This document shows positions 55,289 through 63,594 of a stretch of 64,000 nt of DNA, in pieces. Where the stretch lies: positions 1 through 64,000 of the forward strand of contig NZ_CP120998.1 of NCBI RefSeq assembly GCF_030719295.1, given 5' to 3'. This DNA comes from Streptomyces sp. Mut1. GTDB lineage: Bacteria; Actinomycetota; Actinomycetes; Streptomycetales; Streptomycetaceae. The notes under the pieces were generated by a model, which saw nothing but the letters and a program-made list of their open reading frames with translations, did not search any database and was not told where the DNA came from. Numbering within the stretch: the stretch's first letter is position 1; every line of letters begins with the position of its first letter. The position numbers and the translations under genes are program-made.

Positions 55289-56830
55289 TCAGTTGCGGGG
55301 GGAGAGTCGTTCGCGCAGCACCGCGGCGATGCGCTCGGCGACGACGATCGCGGGGACGTTGGTGGCGACGCGGGGCATGGCCGGGAAGACCGAGGCGTCC
55401 GCGACGGTGAGTCCCTGGACGCCGCGTACGGTGCCGTCGGCGTCGACCACGGCGTGCGGGTCTCCGGGCCGGCCCATGCGCATCGTGGCGCTGCCGTGGT
55501 TGTAGTGGGCCGGTGCGCGGCGGATGGTGTCGGCCAGTTCCCGGTCGCTGATGTCCGGGCCTGGCACCCGTTCGTCGGCCAGCAGGTCGGCCAGGGGCGG
55601 GGTGCGGGCCAGGCGGCGCGCCAAACGTACCCCGTCGGCGACCCGTTCGGCGTCGTCGGCGGCGGTGTACAGGCCGAGGTCGATGGTCGGCGCGGCCTCG
55701 GGGTCGCGCGAGGCCAGCCGTACGCTTCCCCGGGAACGGGGCTGCACGCAGGAGACGAAGAAGACCATGTCCCAGCCGGTGGGGTGGTTCTCGGCGCGCG
55801 GTACGAACTGTTCGGGCAGGCTGCCGGCGGGTACCGCCGCCGAGGGCAGGATCTGTACGTCGAAGTCGGGTTCGTCCGGTCCGGTGGCGACGCTGAGGGC
55901 GCTGCCGAACACCGAACGGGCTTCGGTCCCGGGGGGTTTGGCGGCGTGGACGTTCCAGTAGGCGGGGTGTTCGGTGAGGTTGCGCCCCACCCCGGGCAGG
56001 TCGGCGACGACGCCGATGCCGAGTGCCGCCAGGTCGTGGCGGTCGCCGATGCCGGAGCGCAGGGCGATGGCGGGCGAGTTGTAGGCGCCCGCGCTGAGCA
56101 CGACGTGCCGGGCGGGGATCTCCTCCCCGGTGGCGAGGCGTACGCCCCGGGCCCGGGTGCCGCGGAACAGCACCCGGTCGACGAGTGTCCCGCCGCGCAC
56201 CCGCAGGTTGGGGCGGTCGCGGACGGGGTTGAGGTAGCCGATGGCGGTGCTCAGGCGTATGCCGCCGGACGCGCTGAGCGGGGTGCGGGCGAAGCCGGGT
56301 GCGCCGGGTGCGTTGAAGTCGTCGGTCTCGGGGTGTCCGAGGTGTGCGGCGGCCCGTTGTGCGGCGACGGCGTGGCTGCCGAGGTCCTCGGGGGTGCCGA
56401 GCGTCATGCGGTAGGGGCCGCCCAGGCCGTGGTACTTCTCCTCGCCGTACGGGTAGTGCTCCATCTCCCGGTAGAGGGGGAGCATCCGCTCGTAGCCCCA
56501 GGCGGCGCCGGCCGCGGCGGCCCAGGCGTCGTGGTCCGACGGCCGGGCCCGCATGGCGATGCAGACGTTGACGGAGGAGGAGCCGCCGATGACGCGGCCT
56601 CGTGGGACGGGGACCTCGTTGCCGAAGGCGTCCGGGACGGAGCGGTAGCCCCAGTCGTAGGTGTAGGGGGCGTAGGTCGCGTCCTTGATGCCGTCGGGTA
56701 TGGCGTCGGTGGTGGCGAAGTCGGGGCCCGCTTCCAGGAGCAGGACCGATCTGCGCGGGTCGGCGCTGAGCCGGTTGGCGAGGACGCAGCCGGCGGATCC
56801 GCCGCCGATCACGATCACGTCGTAGGTCAT
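55289..56830 (-). CDS. GMC-family FAD oxidoreductase (513 aa)
   Basis: The N-terminus VIVIGGGSAGCVLANRLSAD binds the FAD ADP part. GGSSSVNVCIAMRARPSDHD is the first GMC signature and SAGAYNSPAIALRSGIG the second. The C-terminus holds HYNHGSATMRMG (catalytic His) and VADASVFPAMPRVATNVPAI. Length and motifs match choline dehydrogenase/alcohol oxidase-like enzymes that oxidise primary alcohols. It lies 52 bp upstream of the aldehyde dehydrogenase gene and 68 bp downstream of a P450 gene, all on one strand. Confidence 0.9.
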   Translation of the reverse strand: MTYDVIVIGGGSAGCVLANRLSADPRRSVLLLEAGPDFATTDAIPDGIKDATYAPYTYDWGYRSVPDAFGNEVPVPRGRVIGGSSSVNVCIAMRARPSDHDAWAAAAGAAWGYERMLPLYREMEHYPYGEEKYHGLGGPYRMTLGTPEDLGSHAVAAQRAAAHLGHPETDDFNAPGAPGFARTPLSASGGIRLSTAIGYLNPVRDRPNLRVRGGTLVDRVLFRGTRARGVRLATGEEIPARHVVLSAGAYNSPAIALRSGIGDRHDLAALGIGVVADLPGVGRNLTEHPAYWNVHAAKPPGTEARSVFGSALSVATGPDEPDFDVQILPSAAVPAGSLPEQFVPRAENHPTGWDMVFFVSCVQPRSRGSVRLASRDPEAAPTIDLGLYTAADDAERVADGVRLARRLARTPPLADLLADERVPGPDISDRELADTIRRAPAHYNHGSATMRMGRPGDPHAVVDADGTVRGVQGLTVADASVFPAMPRVATNVPAIVVAERIAAVLRERLSPRN

Positions 56831-56898
56831 GGCGGCCGCCTACCCGGGCCGGCCGGCGGCGGGTCGCGGGTCGGGCGCTGGTGCCGGTGCTGGGGCGG

Positions 56899-58143
56899 TC
56901 ATGGTGCTGCCTCTCGCGGGTGCGGGGTGTTCCAGTGGAGGTGCAGTTCTTCGAATCCGCGGGCGATGACCAGCCGTTCGCGGGTGCGGGAGCCGGTGGG
57001 GCCCAGGCGCAGTCCGGGGAGCCGGTCGAGGAGCAGCGGGATGGCGACGCGGAGCTGGAGCCGGGCCAGGGCGGCGCCGAGGCAGGCGTGGACGCCGCGC
57101 CCGAAGGCCATCTGGTGGCGGCCCGGCCTGGTGCGCAGGGCGAATTCGTCCGGGTCCTCGAATACGCATGCGTCCCGGTTGGCGGAGCCCCGGTGGACCA
57201 TGACGCGGTCGCCGGGGCGGAGGTGTCTGCCGCCGAGTTCCGTCTCCCGTGTCACGGTGCGGAACAGGCCCTGGACGGGGGACTCGTAGCGCAGGGTCTC
57301 CTCGACCATCGTTTCGGCGGATGCCTGGCCGCTGCGCAGGGCGGCGAGCTGGGCCGGGTTCTCCAGGAGGGTGACGAGGCCGTTGCCGATGGCGCGGGTG
57401 ACGGTGACGTGGCCCGCGATGATCAGGTTCATCACGATGCGCATGAGTTCCACGTGGTCGAGGCGTTGCTCGATGCCGTACCGCGCCAGGGAGGAGACGA
57501 GCGAGTCCTCGCCGGCCCGGTGCGGGTCGTCCAGCAGTGCCATCACGTAGTGCTGCATGGCGACGACGTCGCGGGCCCAGTCGACGCGTTCGGCGGGTTC
57601 TCCGGTGCCGACGGACAGCTTGAGCCAGTTGGAGCTCCACTGCCGCAGCAGCGGTACGTCGCGGGGCGGTACGCCGAGGATCCGCGCCATGACCATCAGG
57701 GGCAGGGGCCAGGCGTAGCTCTCGATGATGTCGGTGGAGCCGTCCTCGGCGAACCGGGCGATCAGGTCTTCGGCGGTGTCCCGGACGAACGGTTCGAGCG
57801 CTGCCACGCGCCGTGGTGTGAAGACGCGGTTCACCGCCACCCTCAGCCGGGTGTGTTCCTCGCCGTCGCTCTCGGTCAGGTTCGGTGTCAGTGACCAGCC
57901 TTCGGCCAGGACCTGTTTCACTTCGTCGGATTCGGGTCCGGCGGTGATCCGTACGGCGCTCTCGGAGGAGAACGTCTCGGGGTCGTGGACGACGCGCACC
58001 ACGTCCTCGTGGCGGGTGAGGATCCAGATGTCCCGGTCCTGGTCGTGGAGGACCGGGCACTGGGCGCGCAGCCGCGCGTAGAGGGGGTAGGGGTCGGCCA
58101 GCTGGTCGTCGGAGGTGGGGTCGAAGGTGGGTGTGGCGGTCAT
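56899..58143 (-). CDS. cytochrome P450 with altered I-helix (414 aa)
   Basis: Started at the ATG at 58143. The haem loop MAFGRGVHACLGAALARLQ and K-helix MVEETLRYESPVQGLFR are normal. The I-helix reads LIIAGHVTVTRAIGNG, where AGxET is expected: the acidic residue of the proton-relay pair is Val, while the Thr is kept. P450s with such changes often run unusual chemistry or use different proton delivery. First gene of the GMC/ALDH/MDR set, likely one operon. Confidence 0.9.
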   Translation of the reverse strand: MTATPTFDPTSDDQLADPYPLYARLRAQCPVLHDQDRDIWILTRHEDVVRVVHDPETFSSESAVRITAGPESDEVKQVLAEGWSLTPNLTESDGEEHTRLRVAVNRVFTPRRVAALEPFVRDTAEDLIARFAEDGSTDIIESYAWPLPLMVMARILGVPPRDVPLLRQWSSNWLKLSVGTGEPAERVDWARDVVAMQHYVMALLDDPHRAGEDSLVSSLARYGIEQRLDHVELMRIVMNLIIAGHVTVTRAIGNGLVTLLENPAQLAALRSGQASAETMVEETLRYESPVQGLFRTVTRETELGGRHLRPGDRVMVHRGSANRDACVFEDPDEFALRTRPGRHQMAFGRGVHACLGAALARLQLRVAIPLLLDRLPGLRLGPTGSRTRERLVIARGFEELHLHWNTPHPREAAP

Positions 58144-58261
58144 CGGGGGCCCTTCGGCTGCGGCCTTCCGGTGGTGCCGCGCGGTGGCGGCCCGCCCGTG
58201 CGGCCGGGGTCGCGGCGGTTGGCGCACATCGGTGTTCTCCCTCGTGGTGTGGGGGCCCGGG

Positions 58262-59635
58262 TCACTCGGCGGCGGCCAGGGCGGGCACCGCGCTCCGGAG
58301 CTGCCCGGGTCCGGCGGCCAGTGGCCGGGCCGGGCCCGCGTGGTCCGGGCCCGCCGGGTGGGCCAGGGGGGTCACCGGCTCGGACAGGAAGGTGTCGTGG
58401 ACGATCTGGGTCGCCGCGGCCAGGTCGCCGCTGCCGGTGAGCACGCTGAGCCGGTTGGAGGTGACGTGGAGGTCGGTGCGGGCGGCGCCGGCCGAGCGCA
58501 GGGCTTCGAGGAGGCGCAGCGGCGCGTACGGGTGCCTGCCGATGCCCAGGCCGACGACGCAGAGCCGGGCCAGGTTGGTCGTCCAGTGCGCTTCGTCGAG
58601 GCGGATGCCGTGGTCGGTGTCGGCCAGCAGTTCCCGCATGTCCTCCACGCTGTCCTCGGGGAGGGTGAGCGCGATGTCGCCGGCGTCCTCGGTGCCGAGG
58701 TTGCCGTAGCGGCGCAGTTCGACCTCGGTCTCGCGTTCGGCGAGTTCGCCGAGCAGGCGCAGGACGTGGTCGGTGGTGATGCGCCGCAGTACGCAGCGGA
58801 CGAGGCCGGAGCGGCCCGCGACCCCGGCGATGGGGCGGCTGCGGCCGGCGGGGGTCCAGGGCTGCCCGGTTGCCGCGCCCGCTGTCCGGCGGCCGTCGCT
58901 CACCCAGGTCTGGGGGCCGGTCGCGGCACTGTTGGAGCGCACCTTGAGGTCGACGCCGTGGGTGCGGGCGTAGTCGACCGAGTCGGATGCGAGGACCTTG
59001 GCGCCGCTGACGGCCAGTTCGGCCATCTCTTCGTAGAGCAGGGCGGTGTGCCGGCGGGCGCCGACGACGGTGCGGGGGTCGGCGGTGTAGACGCCGGCGA
59101 CGTCGGTGACGATTTCGCAGTGGTCCGCGCCGAGTGCGGCGGCGAGGGCGACGCCGGTGGTGTCGGAGCCGCCCCGGCCCAGGGTGGTGCGGGCCCCGGT
59201 GGTGATCGACCGGCCCTGGAAGCCGGCGACGACGGGGATGCTTCCGCCCGCGAGTTCTTCCCGCAGCCTGTGCGGGTCCACCGCCACGATCGTGGCCCGG
59301 CCGTGGCGGTGGTCGGTGCGGATGCCTGCCTCGGGGCCGCTGAACGAGCGGCTGGCGACGCCCTGGTGGTTGAGTGCCAGCGAGAGCAGTCCGGCGGACG
59401 CGGCCTCGCCCGTGCAGAGCAGGGCGTCGAGTTCGCGTGCGTCGGGGCGGGCGGTCACCTCGGATGCGAGGCGGAGCAGTTCGTCGGTGGCCCCGCCCAT
59501 GGCGGACACGACCACGACGACTTGGTTCCCGCCTTCGCGCGCCGCCCGGATCTGCCGTGCCGCTTCGATGACCTTTTCAGGTGTGGCGACCGATGTTCCG
59601 CCGTATTTCTGCACTATGAGCGCCATCTCACGCAC
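58262..59635 (-). CDS. aspartokinase (cluster-located)
   Basis: Product of 457 aa. The GTG at 59635 is best spaced from AAGGAAG; the ATG at 59626 begins the familiar MALIVQKYGGTSVA. The kinase domain (VVVVVSAMGGATDELLRLAS, TTLGRGGSDTTGVALAAALG) and C-terminal ACT domains are present but the latter diverge (VELRRYGNLGTEDAGDIALT). It phosphorylates L-aspartate, the first step to aspartate semialdehyde, which is the amino substrate of the GriI-type aldolase encoded next to it. A dedicated, possibly feedback-altered copy is inferred from its place. Confidence 0.9.
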   Translation of the reverse strand: MREMALIVQKYGGTSVATPEKVIEAARQIRAAREGGNQVVVVVSAMGGATDELLRLASEVTARPDARELDALLCTGEAASAGLLSLALNHQGVASRSFSGPEAGIRTDHRHGRATIVAVDPHRLREELAGGSIPVVAGFQGRSITTGARTTLGRGGSDTTGVALAAALGADHCEIVTDVAGVYTADPRTVVGARRHTALLYEEMAELAVSGAKVLASDSVDYARTHGVDLKVRSNSAATGPQTWVSDGRRTAGAATGQPWTPAGRSRPIAGVAGRSGLVRCVLRRITTDHVLRLLGELAERETEVELRRYGNLGTEDAGDIALTLPEDSVEDMRELLADTDHGIRLDEAHWTTNLARLCVVGLGIGRHPYAPLRLLEALRSAGAARTDLHVTSNRLSVLTGSGDLAAATQIVHDTFLSEPVTPLAHPAGPDHAGPARPLAAGPGQLRSAVPALAAAE

Positions 59636-59726
59636 TCTCTTCCTTCAGATCCGTGGGACGTGGAAGGCGTGGTCCGAGCGCCGCGCCGGCCGCCGGTCCC
59701 GGGGCGGCCGGATGGCCGGCTCGGGC

Positions 59727-60839
59727 TCACTGCTCGTGGAGGAACTCCCGGATGGCGTAGCCGACGTGCCGCTGGTCGGTCATGGTGTGGCCGAGGATGA
59801 CGTCGCCGGGCCGCAGCTCGGTGAAGTTGTGGACGCTGCCGCCGGGGCCGAGCGCCCGGACGTGCCAGTCGTCCTGGCCGACCATGTCCACGAGCTGGCC
59901 GCCGCGGGTACGGGCCTCGATCCGCAGCATCGGGCGGGACTCCATCTTGATCCGGCCGACTACCACGGTGCGCACGCTGCCGTCCGTGCTGACGGCGAGG
60001 ATCTCCGATCCGCAGTGCAGTTCGGACAGGTACTGGGTGCGGTTGCCGGGCGTCAGGGTGTAGGAGGACAGGGCGGCCGCGTTCACCCGGAACGGGCGGG
60101 TGGGCATGTACGGCAGCGGGTGGGTCTCGCTGCTGACGAGCACCAGTCCGGTGGAGTACGAGCCGACGAGGATGCCCTCGTTGGGGCGCAGGTGGGAGCA
60201 GGTGTCGACGCAGACCCGGTCGCCGAGGCCGAGGTGGGTGAGCTGGACGATCTCCAGCTCCTCCATCTCCAGTGCGGTGGCCTCGCCCCGGGTGACCTGC
60301 ACCAGTTCGGTGGCGTCACCGACGCGCTTGGGGGACATCAGCACGGCGTCGGAGCCGCGCTCCAGCACGCCGATGGTGGTGGCCGCGTCCTCGACGTCCT
60401 CGACGACGGTGACGATGGAGCCCTTGGCCTTGTCGGCGGCGGCGAGCAGGATCTCCAGCGGGATCTTGCTGGGGTCCTGGCGGAACTCGACGAGGGTCAG
60501 CTCCGACTCGTTGGCGATCCGGCAGGCGAGCTCAAGGGTCTGCTCGTCCAGCACCTTGATCAGGACGCCGGAGCGCAGGCCGGGGCGGATGCCCTCGAAC
60601 TTCTCGGCGATGCTGTGGTCGGCGATCAGGATGTCGACCACGCCGACGAGCTGGTCGATGAGGGTGGTGGGGGTCTCCCCGGTGACGACGGCGGCCTTCT
60701 GCACGTTCGGCGGGACCTTGCCGGCCAGTTCGGGGTCGTCCAGCACGATGGTCTCGATGCCGATGTGGGTGCCTTCTTCGACGATGGCGGTGGCGAGTTC
60801 GGCGGCGGTGCCGCGGAGGTCGAGCCATGCGGATTTCAT
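59727..60839 (-). CDS. griH: 3-amino-4-hydroxybenzoate synthase (GriH-type, DHQ synthase II family)
   Basis: Product of 370 aa with AAAGGTG before the ATG at 60839. The sequence is the archaeal-type dehydroquinate synthase II family: LRSGVLIKVLDEQTLELACR, GSIVTVVEDVEDAATTIGVL, GLGDRVCVDTCSHLRPNEGI, LVGSYSTGLVLVSSETHPLP. GriH converts the C7 aldol product of GriI into 3-amino-4-hydroxybenzoic acid. The neighbouring GriI-type and aspartokinase genes make the same assignment here very likely, rather than a role in primary aromatic biosynthesis. Confidence 0.92.
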   Translation of the reverse strand: MKSAWLDLRGTAAELATAIVEEGTHIGIETIVLDDPELAGKVPPNVQKAAVVTGETPTTLIDQLVGVVDILIADHSIAEKFEGIRPGLRSGVLIKVLDEQTLELACRIANESELTLVEFRQDPSKIPLEILLAAADKAKGSIVTVVEDVEDAATTIGVLERGSDAVLMSPKRVGDATELVQVTRGEATALEMEELEIVQLTHLGLGDRVCVDTCSHLRPNEGILVGSYSTGLVLVSSETHPLPYMPTRPFRVNAAALSSYTLTPGNRTQYLSELHCGSEILAVSTDGSVRTVVVGRIKMESRPMLRIEARTRGGQLVDMVGQDDWHVRALGPGGSVHNFTELRPGDVILGHTMTDQRHVGYAIREFLHEQ

Positions 60840-60987
60840 GTTCGCACCTTTGGTTGTGGGTTGCGTGCCTGTCGTGGTCGCGCTGCACGTTCCGGCCGGT
60901 GACGGGTCGTCACGGTGTGCGGTGGGGGGTCGGCGGGCAGGGGCCGCCGGGGGATCGCCGGGTGGGGATCGCCGGGTGGGCCGCCCG

Positions 60988-61821
60988 TCAGAAGGTGGCC
61001 TCGGACAGTTCCTGGCGCAGGGCGGCCAGGGCTTCCAGGGACCGGGGTCCGGCGTGGACCCGGTGCGCCACCGCGCGGGCCAGTCCGCCCGGGTCCTGGG
61101 CCTGGAAGATGTTGCGTCCGACGGCGACGCCGAGCACGCCGGACTCCATCGTGCTGTCGATGCGGCCGAGGAACTCCCCGGTGTCCTCCAGCACGCCGCC
61201 GCCGGCGGTGACGACCGGGATCGGGCTGGCCGCGACCACCTCGCGCATCGTCAGGGGCGAGCCGGTGTACGGGAGCTTCACGATGTCGGCTCCGAGGTCC
61301 GCCGCGACGTTCGCCGCGTGTGCCAGCAGGACCGGATCGGCCGGATCGGTGATGCGCGGGCCGCGCGGGTAGACCATCGCGAGCAGCGGCAGACCCCAGC
61401 GGGCGCAGCTCCCGGCGATGTTGCCGAGGTCGGTGAGCTGGGCGGCCTCGGTGGTCGATCCCAGGTTGATGTGCACGCTGACGCCGTCGGCTCCGAGTGC
61501 GACCGCTTCTTCCACGGCGCCCACGAGGATCTTCGCGTCCACGTCCGGGGCGTGCTGCGTGCTTCCGTTCAGGTGGACGATCAGTGCCAGCTCTCCGAGT
61601 GCTTCGGTCGGCAGGAACCGGACGCGCCCCTTGTGGACGATGATGCCGTCCACCTCGTTGGTGGCCATCGCCTCGACGAGCCCGGCGAATCCGGCGGCGG
61701 AGGCCACCGGTCCGTCGGCCAGGGAGTGGTCGAGCGGAACCAGGAACGTGGTCCCGGAGGCCGAGTGGAGAATGCGCTGGACCCGACGGTCCTTTCCGGC
61801 CCAGCCGTATGAATCTGTCAT
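60988..61821 (-). CDS. griI: GriI-type aldolase (2-amino-4,5-dihydroxy-6-oxo-7-phosphooxyheptanoate synthase)
   Basis: Product of 277 aa. It is a class I, DeoC/FbaB-type TIM barrel: FLVPLDHSLADGPVASAAGF, DGIIVHKGRVRFL (Schiff-base region), GADGVSVHINLGSTTEAAQL and GADIVKLPYTGSPLTMREVV (catalytic Lys) with GGGVLEDTGEFL as phosphate site. GriI condenses aspartate semialdehyde with dihydroxyacetone phosphate. The griH-type gene lies 148 bp downstream. Together they give 3-amino-4-hydroxybenzoate. Confidence 0.92.
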   Translation of the reverse strand: MTDSYGWAGKDRRVQRILHSASGTTFLVPLDHSLADGPVASAAGFAGLVEAMATNEVDGIIVHKGRVRFLPTEALGELALIVHLNGSTQHAPDVDAKILVGAVEEAVALGADGVSVHINLGSTTEAAQLTDLGNIAGSCARWGLPLLAMVYPRGPRITDPADPVLLAHAANVAADLGADIVKLPYTGSPLTMREVVAASPIPVVTAGGGVLEDTGEFLGRIDSTMESGVLGVAVGRNIFQAQDPGGLARAVAHRVHAGPRSLEALAALRQELSEATF

Positions 61822-61955
61822 CTCTCAACACCCCGTCCCGAACCCGGATAACCAGATCGGTTGTCCGGTGCGCATTTCGATGCGCTTTCTGTGGAAGTTT
61901 TTTTCGGTATTTCCGGTGTTGCTTCAACGACAAAACCAATGAATTCACTGAACCG

Positions 61956-63038
61956 TCAAGCCCCGCGCTTTTTCTGCCTTTCGGGGTTTACCGCCTGCCG
62001 CCTCTGTTCGGCCGGCATCGCCCGGCGCTGGGACAGCCGCGTGGCCAGGTCCTGCCAGGTCTGCACGCTCGCCTGGGCGAGTTCGGTGACGAAGTCGAGG
62101 CAGTGGTCGGGCAGGTCGAGGACGAGGCCTTCCTGCGCCTGTGGGTCGATGGCGGCCACCGCGAGGACGCTCAGCAGCAGGCGGCCGGACTGTTTGAAAC
62201 GTAACGAGGGGTCGGTGCGCAGGGAGCGCAGCAGCGCGGTCGACCTGTCCAGCCCGGCCGGCCCCGGTGGCGCGGCCTGCCCGCCCGGCGTCTCCGTGCT
62301 CCGTACGGGTGGGGTGCGCCGGGGCCCGGGGGCCGCCGCCCCGTTCGCCCGGTTGAGCTGGTCGCGTACGTCGCGGACGGTGCCGGTGGACACGCCGGCG
62401 ACCGCGCTCACCGCTCGCAGGGAGGAGGCGGGTTCCCGCAGGAGCATCTCCTTGGCGCGCTCGCGCCCGGCGGCGGTGCTGACGGGCCGTACGCGGCCGT
62501 CCCGGCCGATCCTGGTCTGTCCTCCGGGGCGGCCGACCGCCTCGCGCAGGGCGGCGATCGTCTTGGGCGACAGCCCGACGGCCGACGCGATCGCGCGGTT
62601 CGACCAGTCCTCCTGCTCGCACAGGATGCGCGTACCGGCGGCTTTGCGGTCGGCCAGCGACAACGGCAGGCCGTGCCGCACGTTCAGCCGTACCGCCAGG
62701 ACGAAGGCGCTCGCGTCGTCGCCGTCGAACCAGCGGGCCCGGATGGCCGGTTCGCCCCGGAGCTGGGCGGCGCGGACCCGGTGCACGCCGTCGACCACCC
62801 GGCCGGTGCCGCGCTGCACGACGATCGGCGGCAGGTCGGTCTGCGATTCCGCCAGGACCCGTATGTGCTCGCCGCTCTCGCCCGCGGAGCGCGGCGAGTG
62901 GGACAGGTCGAGCGTCGTGATCGGGATCCATTCGGCGTCCGCGCCGGCGTCGGGGTCGGTGTACTTCGCCTCAACGTCCAAGCGCTCCGGCGGGTGGACG
63001 TGCGCGTCCCGCTGGAGCGTTGTTTCGCTGTTCGTCAC
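61956..63038 (-). CDS. ParB-domain pathway regulator (StrR/NovG-like), with TTA codon
   Basis: I start at the GTG at 63038 behind GAGGAG; a GTG at 63059 is the alternative. Residues 30-110 are a ParB/Srx-like domain (ADAEWIPITTLDLSHSPRSA, LPPIVVQRGTGRVVDGVHRV, RAAQLRGEPAIRARWFDGDD). An HTH follows (WSNRAIASAVGLSPKTIAAL). The build is that of StrR/NovG-type cluster activators. Codon 62204-62202 is TTA (in DPSLRFKQ), so translation should depend on bldA tRNA-Leu. An ARE-like palindrome lies about 85-100 bp upstream. Probably the pathway-specific activator. Confidence 0.85.
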   Translation of the reverse strand: MTNSETTLQRDAHVHPPERLDVEAKYTDPDAGADAEWIPITTLDLSHSPRSAGESGEHIRVLAESQTDLPPIVVQRGTGRVVDGVHRVRAAQLRGEPAIRARWFDGDDASAFVLAVRLNVRHGLPLSLADRKAAGTRILCEQEDWSNRAIASAVGLSPKTIAALREAVGRPGGQTRIGRDGRVRPVSTAAGRERAKEMLLREPASSLRAVSAVAGVSTGTVRDVRDQLNRANGAAAPGPRRTPPVRSTETPGGQAAPPGPAGLDRSTALLRSLRTDPSLRFKQSGRLLLSVLAVAAIDPQAQEGLVLDLPDHCLDFVTELAQASVQTWQDLATRLSQRRAMPAEQRRQAVNPERQKKRGA

Positions 63039-63120
63039 GTTCGACCACTCCTCAGCCACACCCGCCGCGTTCGGTCAGGGGCGTCAGAGTCTGCGCGCAC
63101 TCCGACCGACCCGGCGTAAG

Positions 63121-63140
63121 AATACCTACGACAAGGTATT
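63121..63140. promoter_or_regulatory. ARE-like operator upstream of the ParB-like regulator
   Basis: AATACCT-ACGACA-AGGTATT is a perfect 7-bp inverted repeat with a 6-bp centre, the same geometry as 40452-40471. It is followed by a T-rich run (TTTTTC). It lies 83-102 bp upstream of the GTG at 63038 and would fit repression by a gamma-butyrolactone-receptor-type protein. Confidence 0.6.
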
Positions 63141-63170
63141 TTTCTGCAACCGTCATGCAGCACTCCTCGC

Positions 63171-63204
63171 GATGTGCAACCGGGGAAATCCCCGGTTGCA
63201 CATC
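63171..63204. promoter_or_regulatory. 34-bp perfect palindrome
   Basis: GATGTGCAACCGGGGA and TCCCCGGTTGCACATC are exact inverted copies separated by AA. No T-run follows, so it is unlikely to be a simple terminator. It stands between the ParB-like regulator and the carboxylic acid reductase gene and may be an operator or an RNA hairpin. Confidence 0.5.
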
Positions 63205-63594
63205 CGGTGACCGGGCGGACGGCAATCCCGGGGACGCGGCGGTCCCGGGCGGGGCGTCGGTGCGGACGCGTCGTGCGTGTGCGTGGTGCGTGTGCGTCGT
63301 GCGGACACATCGTGCGTGATGCGTGTGCGTGGTGCTGTACGGACGCTGGTGCGGTGCGCCGTGGTCCCCGGCGGGAATCCCGTACGGTCCGCGCGGGCGG
63401 AATACCGGCCGGAATCGCGCACGCTTTTCCCCCGCCGGTATCCCCCCCCTTTCTTTCCCCGCGATACGCTGGCCGCGCTTTGGCCTCCGGAGCCCTCTGC
63501 TCCCATGCGCCGGCCTCGGCCCTTCGCGGCCTTCTTCGGCTTTCGGACGGGCTCATGTGCCGGAAAGAATTCGCGGTCACAGAAAGGCGTGGTC
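63205..63594. other. intergenic region before the carboxylic acid reductase gene
   Basis: It contains a low-complexity tract (63258-63335) built of repeated GTGCGTG/TGCGTGG units, and then non-coding sequence leading to the reductase promoter. I see no gene in it. Confidence 0.5.

Noticed and set aside
55454..60902. Several plus-strand frames over 500 codons
   Set aside because: All are antisense to well-identified GMC, P450, aspartokinase and GriH genes and are rich in Gly, Arg and Val without domains.
63258..63335. GTGCGTG-type tract as an origin iteron array
   Set aside because: Units are irregular and overlapping with no AT-rich stretch or rep gene; treated as low-complexity sequence.
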